Source of the DNA: Dokdonia sp.
Lineage (GTDB): Bacteria > Bacteroidota > Bacteroidia > Flavobacteriales > Flavobacteriaceae
Direction: 5' to 3'
Assembly: GCA_020630915.1 (NCBI GenBank)
Contig: JAHDIF010000008.1
Coordinates: 62,001-126,000, forward strand
DNA: 64,000 bases
Both the position numbers and the translations under genes were made by a program. Positions 41,808-51,918 of the stretch are shown here, piece by piece (positions within the stretch are counted from its first letter, which is position 1; each line of letters opens with the position of its first letter). Under the pieces are notes generated by a model. That model did no database searches. It had not been told where the DNA came from and worked only from the letters and a program-made list of their open reading frames with translations.

Positions 41808-42809
41808 ATGTCTTTAGTATACTCATTTATAATTCCTGTTTATAATAGACCAGATGAAATCGCTGAGTTGCTAGAGAGCTTTCGTAAGCAGGATACAGAT
41901 TTGCTAGTTGAAATTGTAATTGTAGAAGACGGTTCTTCTTTATCTAGTGAAGAAGTTGTCAAGAACTACCAGAAGGATCTAGATATAAGCTACTACACGA
42001 AAGAAAATAGCGGTCCTGGAGATTCTAGAAATTATGGGATGAAGCGTGCAAAGGGCAATTATTTTATCATTCTAGATTCAGATTGTATTTTACCGGAACA
42101 GTATGTGAGTATTATAAACAGCTCTCTTACGAATAGCTATGTAGACTGTTTTGGAGGTCCAGATGCGGCAGATGCCTCATTTACAAGGATTCAAAAAGCG
42201 ATTAATTACGTGATGACCTCTTTGCTCACGACAGGAGGGATACGAGGTGGTAAAAAACAAATAAATAAATTCCAGCCACGTAGTTTTAATATGGGGCTTT
42301 CTAGAAAGGCTTTTGAAGAAAGTAATGGCTTTGGAGATATTCATCCTGGAGAAGATCCGGATTTGATATTGAGATTGTGGAAACTGGGATTTAAAACACG
42401 ATTGCTGCCAGAAGCATTTGTATATCATAAACGTCGTATTTCTTGGTCTAAGTTTTATACTCAGGTACATAAGTTTGGATTAGTAAGACCCATATTAAAT
42501 AAATGGCATCCAGATTCTAGTAAGATTACCTACTGGTTCCCCACGTTGTTTATTTTAGGTTTTATATGCAGTGCACTATTAGCGGTGTTTGGGTTTGTTT
42601 ATCCTTACTTCTGTTATACTCTTTACATATTAGCGGTGTTTATACATTCCACATACTTAAATAAAAGTATGTTAGTAGGCTTATACTCCGTTTTTGCTAT
42701 GTTTATTCAGTTTTATGGCTATGGAATGGCTTTTTTAAAATCTACCATTCTGGTAAGTTGGATGGGAAAGCTTCCGCGAAAGCGTTTTCCTAAATTATTT
42801 TTTAAGTAA
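41808..42809 (+). CDS. Family 2 glycosyltransferase
   Basis: SFIIPVYNRPDEIAELLES, ILDSDCILPEQY, GEDPDLILRL. Confidence 0.88.
   Translation: MSLVYSFIIPVYNRPDEIAELLESFRKQDTDLLVEIVIVEDGSSLSSEEVVKNYQKDLDISYYTKENSGPGDSRNYGMKRAKGNYFIILDSDCILPEQYVSIINSSLTNSYVDCFGGPDAADASFTRIQKAINYVMTSLLTTGGIRGGKKQINKFQPRSFNMGLSRKAFEESNGFGDIHPGEDPDLILRLWKLGFKTRLLPEAFVYHKRRISWSKFYTQVHKFGLVRPILNKWHPDSSKITYWFPTLFILGFICSALLAVFGFVYPYFCYTLYILAVFIHSTYLNKSMLVGLYSVFAMFIQFYGYGMAFLKSTILVSWMGKLPRKRFPKLFFK
42770..42783. repeat. Near copy of palindrome inside glycosyltransferase gene
   Basis: gcttccgcgaaagc, 1 mismatch. Confidence 0.75.
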
Positions 42810-42832
42810 ATTGAAGGACTTAATAATCTTTC

Positions 42833-43783
42833 ATGACTGTTAAAGGTAAATCCTTCTTTAAATCCTCAGATGCTAGAGGTTTTCTTTTTTTTCTGCTGCT
42901 TACCTCTCTTGTGGCGGTGTTGATAAAGTTGTCTAAGAATTACACTAAAATTTATACCGTTCCTATTGATATTGTAAATGTACCTATAGATCAAACGGTA
43001 AAAAGTATTACTCCTAAAGAACTTGCTATTACAACAGAAGTAAATGGTTTTTCCTTAATGCTTAACTCCTTTAAGAGTCAGGAAGTTCCAATAGATTTTA
43101 TTTCTTTAGATTCTATTTCAAATAACACGCTTACTTTAGATACGAATAGATTGTCTCCTGTTTTAAAAGAGGTGATAGGCGGAGGTGTTTCATTTACAAA
43201 TTTTAGTGCTAAGAATATAAGTGTAACAGTTGATAAAATGTTTAGTAAAAAAGTCCCAGTAGCTAGTAATATCATTATCAATTACAAAGGTGGTTATGAC
43301 GCGAGTGACGTAGCTAGTGTAATGCCAGACAGTGTTATGGTAGTTGGACCAAAAGGTGTTTTAGAAGGGATATCTAGTGTTAGGACAATGACAAAGACTT
43401 TAAATGATATTTCTAATGATGTTGCAGTTACTTTGGCTTTAGATACCATATCTGATTATAAAGATCTTGCAATTTCTAATAATACTTTTGAGTACAAACA
43501 AAAAGTTGCAAAATTTACGGAAGGATCTTTCATGCTACCAGTTACTTTAAAAGGTGCTAAGGATACTGAGGTGAAAATTTTCCCAAGAGAAGTTAACCTC
43601 TTCTATGTTACCAGTTTAGAGGCTTACGATGCTATTTTACCTTCAGATTTTGAAATTGAGGCAGATTTTTCAAAAAGAACAAATAATGAAGAGTTTTTAG
43701 TGCTATCTGTATCTCGAAAACCTGATAACGTGCGTAAAGTGAGATTGGAAACAAAGCAGATAAAATTTATAGTTGTAAATTAA
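42833..43783 (+). CDS. YbbR-like domain protein
   Basis: N-terminal TM helix, repeated YbbR-type beta modules; upstream of coaE. Confidence 0.65.
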   Translation: MTVKGKSFFKSSDARGFLFFLLLTSLVAVLIKLSKNYTKIYTVPIDIVNVPIDQTVKSITPKELAITTEVNGFSLMLNSFKSQEVPIDFISLDSISNNTLTLDTNRLSPVLKEVIGGGVSFTNFSAKNISVTVDKMFSKKVPVASNIIINYKGGYDASDVASVMPDSVMVVGPKGVLEGISSVRTMTKTLNDISNDVAVTLALDTISDYKDLAISNNTFEYKQKVAKFTEGSFMLPVTLKGAKDTEVKIFPREVNLFYVTSLEAYDAILPSDFEIEADFSKRTNNEEFLVLSVSRKPDNVRKVRLETKQIKFIVVN

Positions 43784-43787
43784 AACA

Positions 43788-44381
43788 ATGGTAGTAGGTC
43801 TTACGGGAGGCATAGGAAGTGGAAAATCAACAGTTGCAAGGTTATTTATGGACCTAGGAGTACCAGTGTACATATCAGATGATAGAGCGAAGTTACTTAT
43901 GAACACCTCTCAAGAATTACGATTACAAATTATAGAACTGCTGGGAGCTAATTCCTACAATGACAATGGTTTGAATCGGGACTTTATCGCCTCTAAAGTT
44001 TTTAATGATAAGGACTTGCTATCGAGCTTAAATAATATTGTACATCCAGCGGTTCAGAAAGACTTTAATTCTTGGCAAAACAATCAGATGCATTCTTATG
44101 TGGTAAAAGAGGCCGCCGTCCTTTTTGAAAATGGTTCTTACAAGATGTGTGATTTTATGTTGCTGGTAGTGGCGCCTAAATTACTTAGATTACAAAGAGT
44201 AAGAAAAAGAGATAACATAACAGAAGAGCAAGTTTTGGAGCGTATGAATAACCAATGGGACGATGCTCGTAAGATGAGCCTATCTGATGCAGTTATAGAA
44301 AATATTAATCTTACAGATCTAGAAGATAGTGTTCTACGCATTCATAAGCATCTTACAATCAGGATTTCAAGAGGTTGGTGA
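43788..44381 (+). CDS. coaE: Dephospho-CoA kinase
   Basis: VGLTGGIGSGKSTVARLF. Confidence 0.94.
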   Translation: MVVGLTGGIGSGKSTVARLFMDLGVPVYISDDRAKLLMNTSQELRLQIIELLGANSYNDNGLNRDFIASKVFNDKDLLSSLNNIVHPAVQKDFNSWQNNQMHSYVVKEAAVLFENGSYKMCDFMLLVVAPKLLRLQRVRKRDNITEEQVLERMNNQWDDARKMSLSDAVIENINLTDLEDSVLRIHKHLTIRISRGW

Positions 44382-44443
44382 CCCTTTGTTAACATTTGGT
44401 TAAATGGAAACTTCCATAAATGTTAAAATCATACTTTTGAGAG

Positions 44444-46015
44444 GTGAACAAGAAGCTGTTTTTTCTCCTCATTATTCTTATGAGTTTATCTCTCATAGGA
44501 ATCATATTTGTGCAAGGCTATTGGATTTCTGAGAGTGTTGCGACCAAGAGAGAACAGTTTGCATTTAGCGCAAAAAGGACCCTCGCCTCAGTTGCAGTAA
44601 AAATTAAAAACAGAGAGCTTGAAGATTATTATTATCCTCTCGAGAAGATGATAGATAGTATAGAGGTTCCTGACGATCTTACCTTTGATGAATTATTCTT
44701 AATAGAAGAAGATCCTGTTAGCAATGAAATCTATCTTTATAGAAATGGAGTATTACAACAAGATTACAAACTATCTGCACCCGTATTAGAATTTGATTTA
44801 GACAGTCTTGAGATTACTCGTTATTACAATAGAAGCTCCAGGCAGATTATATCTAAATCAAGTCTCGATGGTAACGAAGTAGTAAGTAGAGATAAGGTTC
44901 AGGAATTTTCAAGACTTCTAGACTTTGAAAAATATAACTATTCAAAAATTATAAGTGATGTAGCCCGTAAAGTTCCTATTCATAAAAGAGTAACGAATGA
45001 GGAGATTGTAAGGCTCTTGACTCTAGAACTTGTAGAGAGGGATATGGAGACAGATTTTGAATTTGCTGTATTTAGCGATGATCTTATGACTAAAGTGAGA
45101 TCTGAAAATTTTGAACTTCAAGGATCTTCGCAATTATATAAAGTGCCTATTTTCGAAGATGACCAATTGCAAAATCAGTATTTCTTGTATGCTACTTTTC
45201 CTGGAGAGAAAAAATTTGTGATTTCTTCTATTATAGGGATGGCAGGAATGTCTATCATTTTTACACTTATAATCGTAATTGCATACTCTAGCGCTTTGCA
45301 TCAGTTAAATAAGCAACGTCAAATATCTCAAATAAAAACAGACTTTATCAATAATATGACTCACGAGTTTAAAACACCTATTGCGACTATAAATCTAGCA
45401 TTAGACGCTGTAAAAAACCCGAAGATATCAGATAATAAAGAAAAAGTATCTTATTATCATCAGATGATACGAGATGAAAATAAGCGAATGCACGCTCAGG
45501 TTGAAAACGTGTTGAGAATCTCTAAGCTAGAGAAAAATGAACTAGATATAAGAAAAGAACGGTATGAATTGCACGACATTATAGAAGATGCTATAAATCA
45601 CATACAATTAATAGTAGAAGATCGCAATGGGTATGTAGAAATACATTTAGATGCTCCAAAATCCACAATTCTTGCCAATGAGTCACATCTTACTAATGTA
45701 ATTGTAAATATCTTGGATAATGCAGTAAAGTACTCCTCAGGAGAGCCTAAAATAGATGTATATACAGAAAATGTAAGTAATTTTATATTCTTAAAAGTAC
45801 GAGATCAAGGAGATGGAATGTCTAAAGCGGCACAGCGTAAAGTGTTTGAAAAATTTTATAGAGAACACACAGGAAATATTCACAATGTAAAAGGACACGG
45901 TCTTGGACTGGCGTATGCTAAGCAAATTGTAGAAGACCATCAAGGAGAGATTTATGTTGAAAGTGAGAAAGGAAAAGGAAGCACATTTATAATTAAAATA
46001 CCACTAATATCATAA
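44444..46015 (+). CDS. Sensor histidine kinase
   Basis: Two TM helices, FINNMTHEFKTPIATINLALD H-box, NILDNAVKYS, GHGLGLAYAKQIV. Confidence 0.92.
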   Translation: MNKKLFFLLIILMSLSLIGIIFVQGYWISESVATKREQFAFSAKRTLASVAVKIKNRELEDYYYPLEKMIDSIEVPDDLTFDELFLIEEDPVSNEIYLYRNGVLQQDYKLSAPVLEFDLDSLEITRYYNRSSRQIISKSSLDGNEVVSRDKVQEFSRLLDFEKYNYSKIISDVARKVPIHKRVTNEEIVRLLTLELVERDMETDFEFAVFSDDLMTKVRSENFELQGSSQLYKVPIFEDDQLQNQYFLYATFPGEKKFVISSIIGMAGMSIIFTLIIVIAYSSALHQLNKQRQISQIKTDFINNMTHEFKTPIATINLALDAVKNPKISDNKEKVSYYHQMIRDENKRMHAQVENVLRISKLEKNELDIRKERYELHDIIEDAINHIQLIVEDRNGYVEIHLDAPKSTILANESHLTNVIVNILDNAVKYSSGEPKIDVYTENVSNFIFLKVRDQGDGMSKAAQRKVFEKFYREHTGNIHNVKGHGLGLAYAKQIVEDHQGEIYVESEKGKGSTFIIKIPLIS

Positions 46016-46018
46016 TAT

Positions 46019-46729
46019 ATGGAAACTGAAAACAAAAGAATTTTATTAGTTGAAGACGATCCTAATTTTGGAACAGTCCTAAAGGATTATCTTACAATGA
46101 ATGATTATGACGTAACCCATGCTAAGAATGGTATGGAAGGCTTTGAGAAATTTAAAAAAGATGACTTTGATCTTTGTATTCTAGACGTAATGATGCCTTA
46201 TAAAGACGGTTTTACACTAGCAAAAGAGATAAGAGAAAAAAATCAAGATGTACCTATTATCTTTTTAACGGCCAAGGCGCTAAAAGAAGACGTACTTAAA
46301 GGGTATAAGGTAGGAGCAGATGATTACCTAAATAAACCTTTTGATAGTGAAGTCTTATTAATGAAAATAAAGGCAATTATACAGCGCAAGTCTGTAGAGT
46401 CTGTAGCAGATAGTAAGCAATTTGAGTTTATTATAGGGAACTTTCATTTAAACTCTAAACTTAGATTCTTAACGTATAAGCAAGAAGATCCTATCAAGTT
46501 ATCTCCTAAGGAAAATGAGTTGTTACGTATGCTAGCACTACATGAGAATGATTTAATGCCTAGAGAGCTAGCTCTTACTAAAATATGGCGGGATGATAAC
46601 TACTTCACATCCAGAAGTATGGACGTATACATAGCAAAACTAAGAAAGTATCTCAAGAAAGATGATGTAGTTGAAATTTTAAATATACACGGAGAAGGTT
46701 TCAGACTAGTAGTTAAATCTAATAGTTAG
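46019..46729 (+). CDS. OmpR-family response regulator
   Basis: LLVEDDPNFG, LDVMMPYKDG, FLTAKALKEDVLKGYKVGADDYLNKPF, winged-helix C-term. Confidence 0.93.
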   Translation: METENKRILLVEDDPNFGTVLKDYLTMNDYDVTHAKNGMEGFEKFKKDDFDLCILDVMMPYKDGFTLAKEIREKNQDVPIIFLTAKALKEDVLKGYKVGADDYLNKPFDSEVLLMKIKAIIQRKSVESVADSKQFEFIIGNFHLNSKLRFLTYKQEDPIKLSPKENELLRMLALHENDLMPRELALTKIWRDDNYFTSRSMDVYIAKLRKYLKKDDVVEILNIHGEGFRLVVKSNS

Positions 46730-46758
46730 TGATCTCTTTTCGATATTAGTGAAGAAGT

Positions 46759-46790
46759 AAAATACACTCCTAAGCAAGGAGTGTATTTTT
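46759..46790. terminator. Putative bidirectional terminator between response regulator and miaA
   Basis: aaaatacactcctaagcaaggagtgtattttt. Confidence 0.75.
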
Positions 46791-47681
46791 ATTTAGATAC
46801 TTGATAACTTCTTCAAGTTTTACTTGATAATCAAACCATTGAATTGTTGGATCTTTTCTATACCAGGTAAGTTGGCGTTTTGCGAATCTTCGGGTGTTTG
46901 TTTTTATGTTTTCTACAGCTTTTTCGAGAGATACTTCTCCTTCTAAAAACTCAAATAATTCCCTGTATCCTACGGTTTGTAGGGCGTTGAGACGCTTTCG
47001 CGAAAGCAAACCTTCCACCTCTTTTAATAATCCTGCTTCCATCATAAGATCTACACGTCTATTAATACGATCGTAAATCACCTCTCGGTCTGCATTAAGC
47101 CCTACTTTTATGGTGTTGAACTCTCTAGGCTTTTTGGGCCGATTTCTAAACGACGAAAATGGCTTTCCGGAAGATAAGCATACTTCTAATGCTCTCATAA
47201 CACGTTGTGTGTTATATATATCTACTTGGCTCGCATATAATGGATCTTTTTCTTTGAGCATTTCTCGCAAAGGGATCTCTCCTTGTGTACTTAAGATTTC
47301 TTGAAGTTGTTCTCTTATTCCAGGAAGTACATCAGGAAAATAATCTAAACCGTTTATAAGCGCATCTACATACATCCCGGAGCCGCCCACTAGAATTAGG
47401 GTGTCGTATTTTTTAAATAAGGTGTCACATAGTTTTAAGGCTTCTCGCTCGTAGTGACCTATACTATAAGTGTCTTTGATAGAGATGTGCTGTATGAAGT
47501 GGTGTGGAGCCCTTTTAAGTTCTTCTGGATCTGGCACTGCGGTACCAATATACATTTCCTTAAAAAACTGTCTAGAATCTGCAGATAGTATTTCAGTTTG
47601 ATAATGCTGCGCGAGCTTTATAGATAGGGCTGTCTTTCCTATTGCAGTGGGTCCAACAACCGTAATGAGTGTTTTATTCAT
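46770..47681 (-). CDS. miaA: tRNA dimethylallyltransferase MiaA
   Basis: VVGPTAIGKTALSIKLA, LNALQTVGYRELF, NTRRFAKRQLTWYR; start taken at MNKTLITVVG. Confidence 0.94.
   Translation of the reverse strand: MNKTLITVVGPTAIGKTALSIKLAQHYQTEILSADSRQFFKEMYIGTAVPDPEELKRAPHHFIQHISIKDTYSIGHYEREALKLCDTLFKKYDTLILVGGSGMYVDALINGLDYFPDVLPGIREQLQEILSTQGEIPLREMLKEKDPLYASQVDIYNTQRVMRALEVCLSSGKPFSSFRNRPKKPREFNTIKVGLNADREVIYDRINRRVDLMMEAGLLKEVEGLLSRKRLNALQTVGYRELFEFLEGEVSLEKAVENIKTNTRRFAKRQLTWYRKDPTIQWFDYQVKLEEVIKYLNKNTLLA
46994..47007. repeat. Iterated palindrome inside miaA (LLSRKRLNAL)
   Basis: Exact 14-mer. Confidence 0.95.
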
Positions 47682-48540
47682 TGTGAAGAGAATAGCCACA
47701 GTTATGGCAAAATTTTGCGTCGTCTCTATGTTTTCTAGCACTACAATTCTCGCATACCTGCGTATTCATATGTACATATTCTTCTCCTTGTATTTTTATG
47801 CTGCTACTGTTTTTAGATTTATAATCCTTAGCATACTCGGCACTTACAATTCCAGTGGGAACTGCGATAATACCGTAACCCATAATCATGATAATAGCGG
47901 CAATGAGCTGCCCGAGAGGAGTAACTGGGGCGATATCTCCAAAACCTACTGTGGTAAGTGTTACGATACACCAGTATACACTTACAGGGATGTTTCTAAA
48001 ACCACTTTCTTCCCCTTCAATAAGGTACATCAAGGTTCCTGCAATGATACAAAGTATAATTACCGCAAATAGAAATATGCTAATTTTTGCTCTACTATCT
48101 TTAATAGCTTTTGTAAGCTTGTTAGATTCACCTACATATCGAGCAATTTTTAAAATTCTAAAGATCCTTAGTAAACGTAGCGCTCTTACAGTAAGTAGGG
48201 CATTAGATCCTACAATAAAGAATGACAGGTACAAAGGTATAGTAGACAGGAAATCTATAATGCCATAAAAACTAAAAATATAGCTAGAAGGCTTTTTTAC
48301 AGTAACAATTCTCGCGATATATTCAAACGTGAAAAAGATAGTAATGACCCATTCCCCTATGTACAAGAGGTCGTGATATTTGGCGTCAATAGAGTCTACG
48401 CTTTCTAACATCACAAGAGCAATGCTCGCAAGAATCAAAATAAGAAGGAGCACGTCAAAAAACTTTCCCTGTCTTGTATCTGCCTCGTGAATTATCTCGT
48501 GCAGTCTTCTTTTCCAGTTATTTTTATACTCGATACTCAA
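47674..48540 (-). CDS. Voltage-gated potassium-channel-like ion transporter with C-terminal zinc ribbon
   Basis: TLTTVGFGDIAP selectivity filter; S4-like RALRLLRIFRILK; C-term CENC...CHNC. Confidence 0.88.
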   Translation of the reverse strand: MSIEYKNNWKRRLHEIIHEADTRQGKFFDVLLLILILASIALVMLESVDSIDAKYHDLLYIGEWVITIFFTFEYIARIVTVKKPSSYIFSFYGIIDFLSTIPLYLSFFIVGSNALLTVRALRLLRIFRILKIARYVGESNKLTKAIKDSRAKISIFLFAVIILCIIAGTLMYLIEGEESGFRNIPVSVYWCIVTLTTVGFGDIAPVTPLGQLIAAIIMIMGYGIIAVPTGIVSAEYAKDYKSKNSSSIKIQGEEYVHMNTQVCENCSARKHRDDAKFCHNCGYSLHNE

Positions 48541-48573
48541 TGTGTCTTGCTTTTAACCAAATGTACTAAATCC

Positions 48574-49953
48574 TTATGAAGTAGTAATTTCAGGAATGGG
48601 AATTACTTTTTTCACTTTTTTTGTACGCAGGTAGCTTTGTACAATGTGACGTGCATCTCTATTATCCTCCATAGTGACAAGGATAGATCTCAAAATATCA
48701 ATATTATTGAGTTGAAAATTTAAGTTATAATAGCCAATTCCTTTAAAAATCCCATCTTCTACAAGTACAAAAGAACGTTCATCTACTTCGCGCCCTCTAT
48801 CTACAATAACCATACTTTTTTCCTCTAAGCTATGCTTATTGATAAATTGCATCACACGGTCATTGTAGCTCTCTGGAGATTCTTCCTCTATGCAAGCGCC
48901 ATTGCATTTTTTAATGGTGTAATTAAAGCAGTTGCCACTTTTGGAAAGCGTAGATACTTTGTTCTGGCATAAGCTATAGGTTTCTACAATACGTTCTAGA
49001 TTATTCTTTGCACTCAGACTATTACTAAAAGTGGTGATGGATTTTTTACGAGAGTCAGCCTTTTCAATCTTTAGATTGATATATCCTTTATCATCTATAA
49101 AATGGGAGAGTTGCGACTTAAATTTTGTTCTTCTTAAGGCTCGGTTATATTGAGGTTTATGTCTTTTTATTTCTTCATTTTCTTTTAATAACGCAAGTAG
49201 TTCGCTTCCAGTTTTTTCAAAAGTTACACCAACGATCTCTTCTTGGATTTTTTTACTCTTCCTGTTGTCGCTCGTAAAATGTTGTGTGAGGCGTTTTTTA
49301 ATATTCTTACTCTTACCTATGTAAATGATTGTCCCATTTACATTATGCATATAATACACACCACATTCTGACGGAACGCTCTCAATAAGATCTTTAAGCT
49401 TACGATCTATTACTTTTTTTGGAATTGCTTTTATAGAGGCTTGAACGATTTTCTTCTCGGTATCCTTTGCAAGCAACATTTTAAAAAGCTTTACGGTGGC
49501 CATAGCGTCACCATTTGCTCTGTGTCTATCTGTAATTGGGATTCCTAATGCTCTCACAAGCTTTCCAAGACTGTAACTAGCATGTCCAGGTAATAATTCT
49601 TGAGATAGAGCTACGGTACAGAGTGATTTTCTGTCAAAATCGTATCCTAATCTATCAAATTCTAGACTTAGTATGCGATAATCAAACTGAGCATTGTGAG
49701 CTACAATCACGCAATCTTTTGTGATTTCTATAATGCGTTTTGCTACTTCATAAAATTTAGGGGCATTGCGTAGCATTTCATTATTGATTCCAGTGAGTCC
49801 TACGACAAATGCTTGAATAGGTCGTTCTGGATTGACTAACGAAATAAACTGGTCTACAACCTTGTGCCCGTCAAAACGATAGATGGCAATCTCTGTAATA
49901 CCTTCTTCATTGTATTTACCTCCGGTAGTTTCTATGTCTAGTATCGCGTACAA
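48574..49953 (-). CDS. DnaQ-like exonuclease fused to GIY-YIG (UvrC-like) nuclease domain
   Basis: AILDIETTGG, VAHNAQFDYRIL; GVYYMHNVNGTIIYIGKSKNIKKRLTQHF. Confidence 0.88.
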   Translation of the reverse strand: MYAILDIETTGGKYNEEGITEIAIYRFDGHKVVDQFISLVNPERPIQAFVVGLTGINNEMLRNAPKFYEVAKRIIEITKDCVIVAHNAQFDYRILSLEFDRLGYDFDRKSLCTVALSQELLPGHASYSLGKLVRALGIPITDRHRANGDAMATVKLFKMLLAKDTEKKIVQASIKAIPKKVIDRKLKDLIESVPSECGVYYMHNVNGTIIYIGKSKNIKKRLTQHFTSDNRKSKKIQEEIVGVTFEKTGSELLALLKENEEIKRHKPQYNRALRRTKFKSQLSHFIDDKGYINLKIEKADSRKKSITTFSNSLSAKNNLERIVETYSLCQNKVSTLSKSGNCFNYTIKKCNGACIEEESPESYNDRVMQFINKHSLEEKSMVIVDRGREVDERSFVLVEDGIFKGIGYYNLNFQLNNIDILRSILVTMEDNRDARHIVQSYLRTKKVKKVIPIPEITTS

Positions 49954-49995
49954 GTCAGTCTAAGGTACTTTATTAAAATCTTTAGTTTCTTAAAA

Positions 49996-50649
49996 TCAGT
50001 AATTTCTTGCCCCAAAAATGGCACTTCCCACCCGTATCATCGTACTGCCGTGAGCAATGGCTATTTTATAATCGCCACTCATACCCATAGATAGGGTGTT
50101 GAGGTTTTTGCTTTCGCGAAAGCGTTCATACAACCCTTCCAGCATAGCAAACTCTGCCGCTACCTGTTCTGGCTCGTCTGTAAAGGATGCCATTCCCATA
50201 AGCCCCACTACTCGAACGTGCGGAAAGTTTTGTAACTCATCACCACTAAGTAGGGCAGTGGCTTCTTGCAAGGGCATACCGTATTTAGTCTCTTCACGGG
50301 CAATTTTAACTTGTAGTAGTACATCTACAATACGATCGTGAGCCTTTGCCTGTTTCTCAATTTCCTTGAGTAGTTTGATGCGGTCTACACTGTGAATAAG
50401 ACTTACAAAGGGAATCATATATTTTACTTTATTGGTCTGCACGTGACCAATCATATGCCATTGTATATCCTTAGGTAATGCTTCCCACTTACCTGCCATT
50501 TCTTGAATTTTGTTCTCGCCAAAAATGCGCTGCCCAGCATCGTAGGCTTCTTGCAGGTCCTCTAGTGGCTTCGTTTTTGAAACTGCCACCAAGTCTACAT
50601 GTGAGGGTAGTTTATCAAGAAAGTGTTGTAGGTTATTTGCTATGCTCAT
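49996..50649 (-). CDS. YggS-family PLP homeostasis protein
   Basis: LVAVSKTKP, FGENKIQEM, WHMIGHVQTNKVKY, LSMGMSGDYKIAIAHGSTMIRVGSAIFG. Confidence 0.93.
   Translation of the reverse strand: MSIANNLQHFLDKLPSHVDLVAVSKTKPLEDLQEAYDAGQRIFGENKIQEMAGKWEALPKDIQWHMIGHVQTNKVKYMIPFVSLIHSVDRIKLLKEIEKQAKAHDRIVDVLLQVKIAREETKYGMPLQEATALLSGDELQNFPHVRVVGLMGMASFTDEPEQVAAEFAMLEGLYERFRESKNLNTLSMGMSGDYKIAIAHGSTMIRVGSAIFGARNY
50110..50123. repeat. Iterated palindrome inside yggS-like gene (ERFRESK)
   Basis: Exact 14-mer. Confidence 0.95.
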
Positions 50650-50655
50650 AATGTA

Positions 50656-51894
50656 TTAAAACTCATAAATAGTAACGCCGCTACGCAGTTTAGGCTCTAT
50701 ATAGGTACTTTTAGGTGGCATGGTAAAGCCTTCATTTGCAATTTCTTTTAATTCTTCTATCGTAATGGGTACCATCCCAAATCCTACTTTGTAATCACCC
50801 TTGTCTACCAGACTTTTTACATAAGTGATGTCCTTTTTTCCTTGAGCGTATGATATTCTCGTGTTGTTTCTAATATCTTCTATGCCTAAGATAGGTTCTA
50901 ATATTGTTTTGTGAAGAATGTAGGTATCTAATGCTTCTAGGCTATTAGAAAAACCTTTTAAATTTTTACGCAGGTATAAGGAGTAAAACTCACCATCTAG
51001 ATACATAGAGAAATGATGCTTCTTTGTTGGCTTGTACGGTATGTTTCCTCGGTTTTCTATTCTGTAGGAGGTATCTAGTTTAATGAGAAACTCTTCCTTG
51101 GATAAGCCATTTAGATCTTTAATGAGCCTGTTAAACTCTTTGATGATAAGGTGTGACTCTGGGATGAGGTAACTCATAAAGAAGTTATAGGGGTTGTCTT
51201 CCGGCGTTGCAGTGCCCTTCTGTTGATGTTCCTGAGATAACAAGAACGACGATGAAGAACGATGATGACCATCTGCAATATACAGATGTTGCATTTCACT
51301 AAATGTCTTTTCAATTACTGTTATACTCTTTACATCTTTAATGGGCCACAAATAATGCGTATCGCGATAGGTGGTGGTAAATTCGTACTCTGCACGCTCT
51401 TGTGTCTTATCGTGAAGAATTTGAGCAATCGTGTCATTATCTGGATAGGTTAGGAGTACGGCCTCTGCATTAAATCCTACGGTGTTTAAGTATTCTTTAA
51501 AGAGTTGCTCGCGATCTGCAATGGTGTCTTCGTGCCTTTTAATGAGGTTGTTTTTATAATCCTCTACGCTTGCAGCTCCTAGAATACCAAAAAATTGATT
51601 GCCATCGCGATCAATAATTTTGTACGCATAAAAGGCAGGGCTGTCTTCCTGCATAAATATCCCATCTTCTTTAAACTCTTGATATCTATTACGTACCAGC
51701 TGAAAACGCTCTTTACCCGTAATCTCCTTTTGATATTTGTAACCAGGATTTACAATATGTAAAAATGAAAACGGATTGCGCTCCATTCTAAACTTGCGAC
51801 CTTTTTTAGAGTATGACTCATACGAGCGTGCAGCAACAAGACTAATCTTATCTCTGGTAGGTCGTACTGCTTTAAATGGTATTACTTTGGGCAA
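50656..51894 (-). CDS. DUF1015-family protein
   Basis: PFKAVRPTRDK, YIADGHHRSSSS. Confidence 0.85.
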   Translation of the reverse strand: MPKVIPFKAVRPTRDKISLVAARSYESYSKKGRKFRMERNPFSFLHIVNPGYKYQKEITGKERFQLVRNRYQEFKEDGIFMQEDSPAFYAYKIIDRDGNQFFGILGAASVEDYKNNLIKRHEDTIADREQLFKEYLNTVGFNAEAVLLTYPDNDTIAQILHDKTQERAEYEFTTTYRDTHYLWPIKDVKSITVIEKTFSEMQHLYIADGHHRSSSSFLLSQEHQQKGTATPEDNPYNFFMSYLIPESHLIIKEFNRLIKDLNGLSKEEFLIKLDTSYRIENRGNIPYKPTKKHHFSMYLDGEFYSLYLRKNLKGFSNSLEALDTYILHKTILEPILGIEDIRNNTRISYAQGKKDITYVKSLVDKGDYKVGFGMVPITIEELKEIANEGFTMPPKSTYIEPKLRSGVTIYEF

Positions 51895-51918
51895 ATGCTA
51901 TAGATTTATAAGGTGTGC

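Noticed and set aside
44425-44443. TACTTTTG as -7 promoter box for the histidine kinase
   Set aside because: It ends only a few bases before the GTG start and lacks a properly spaced -33 TTG.
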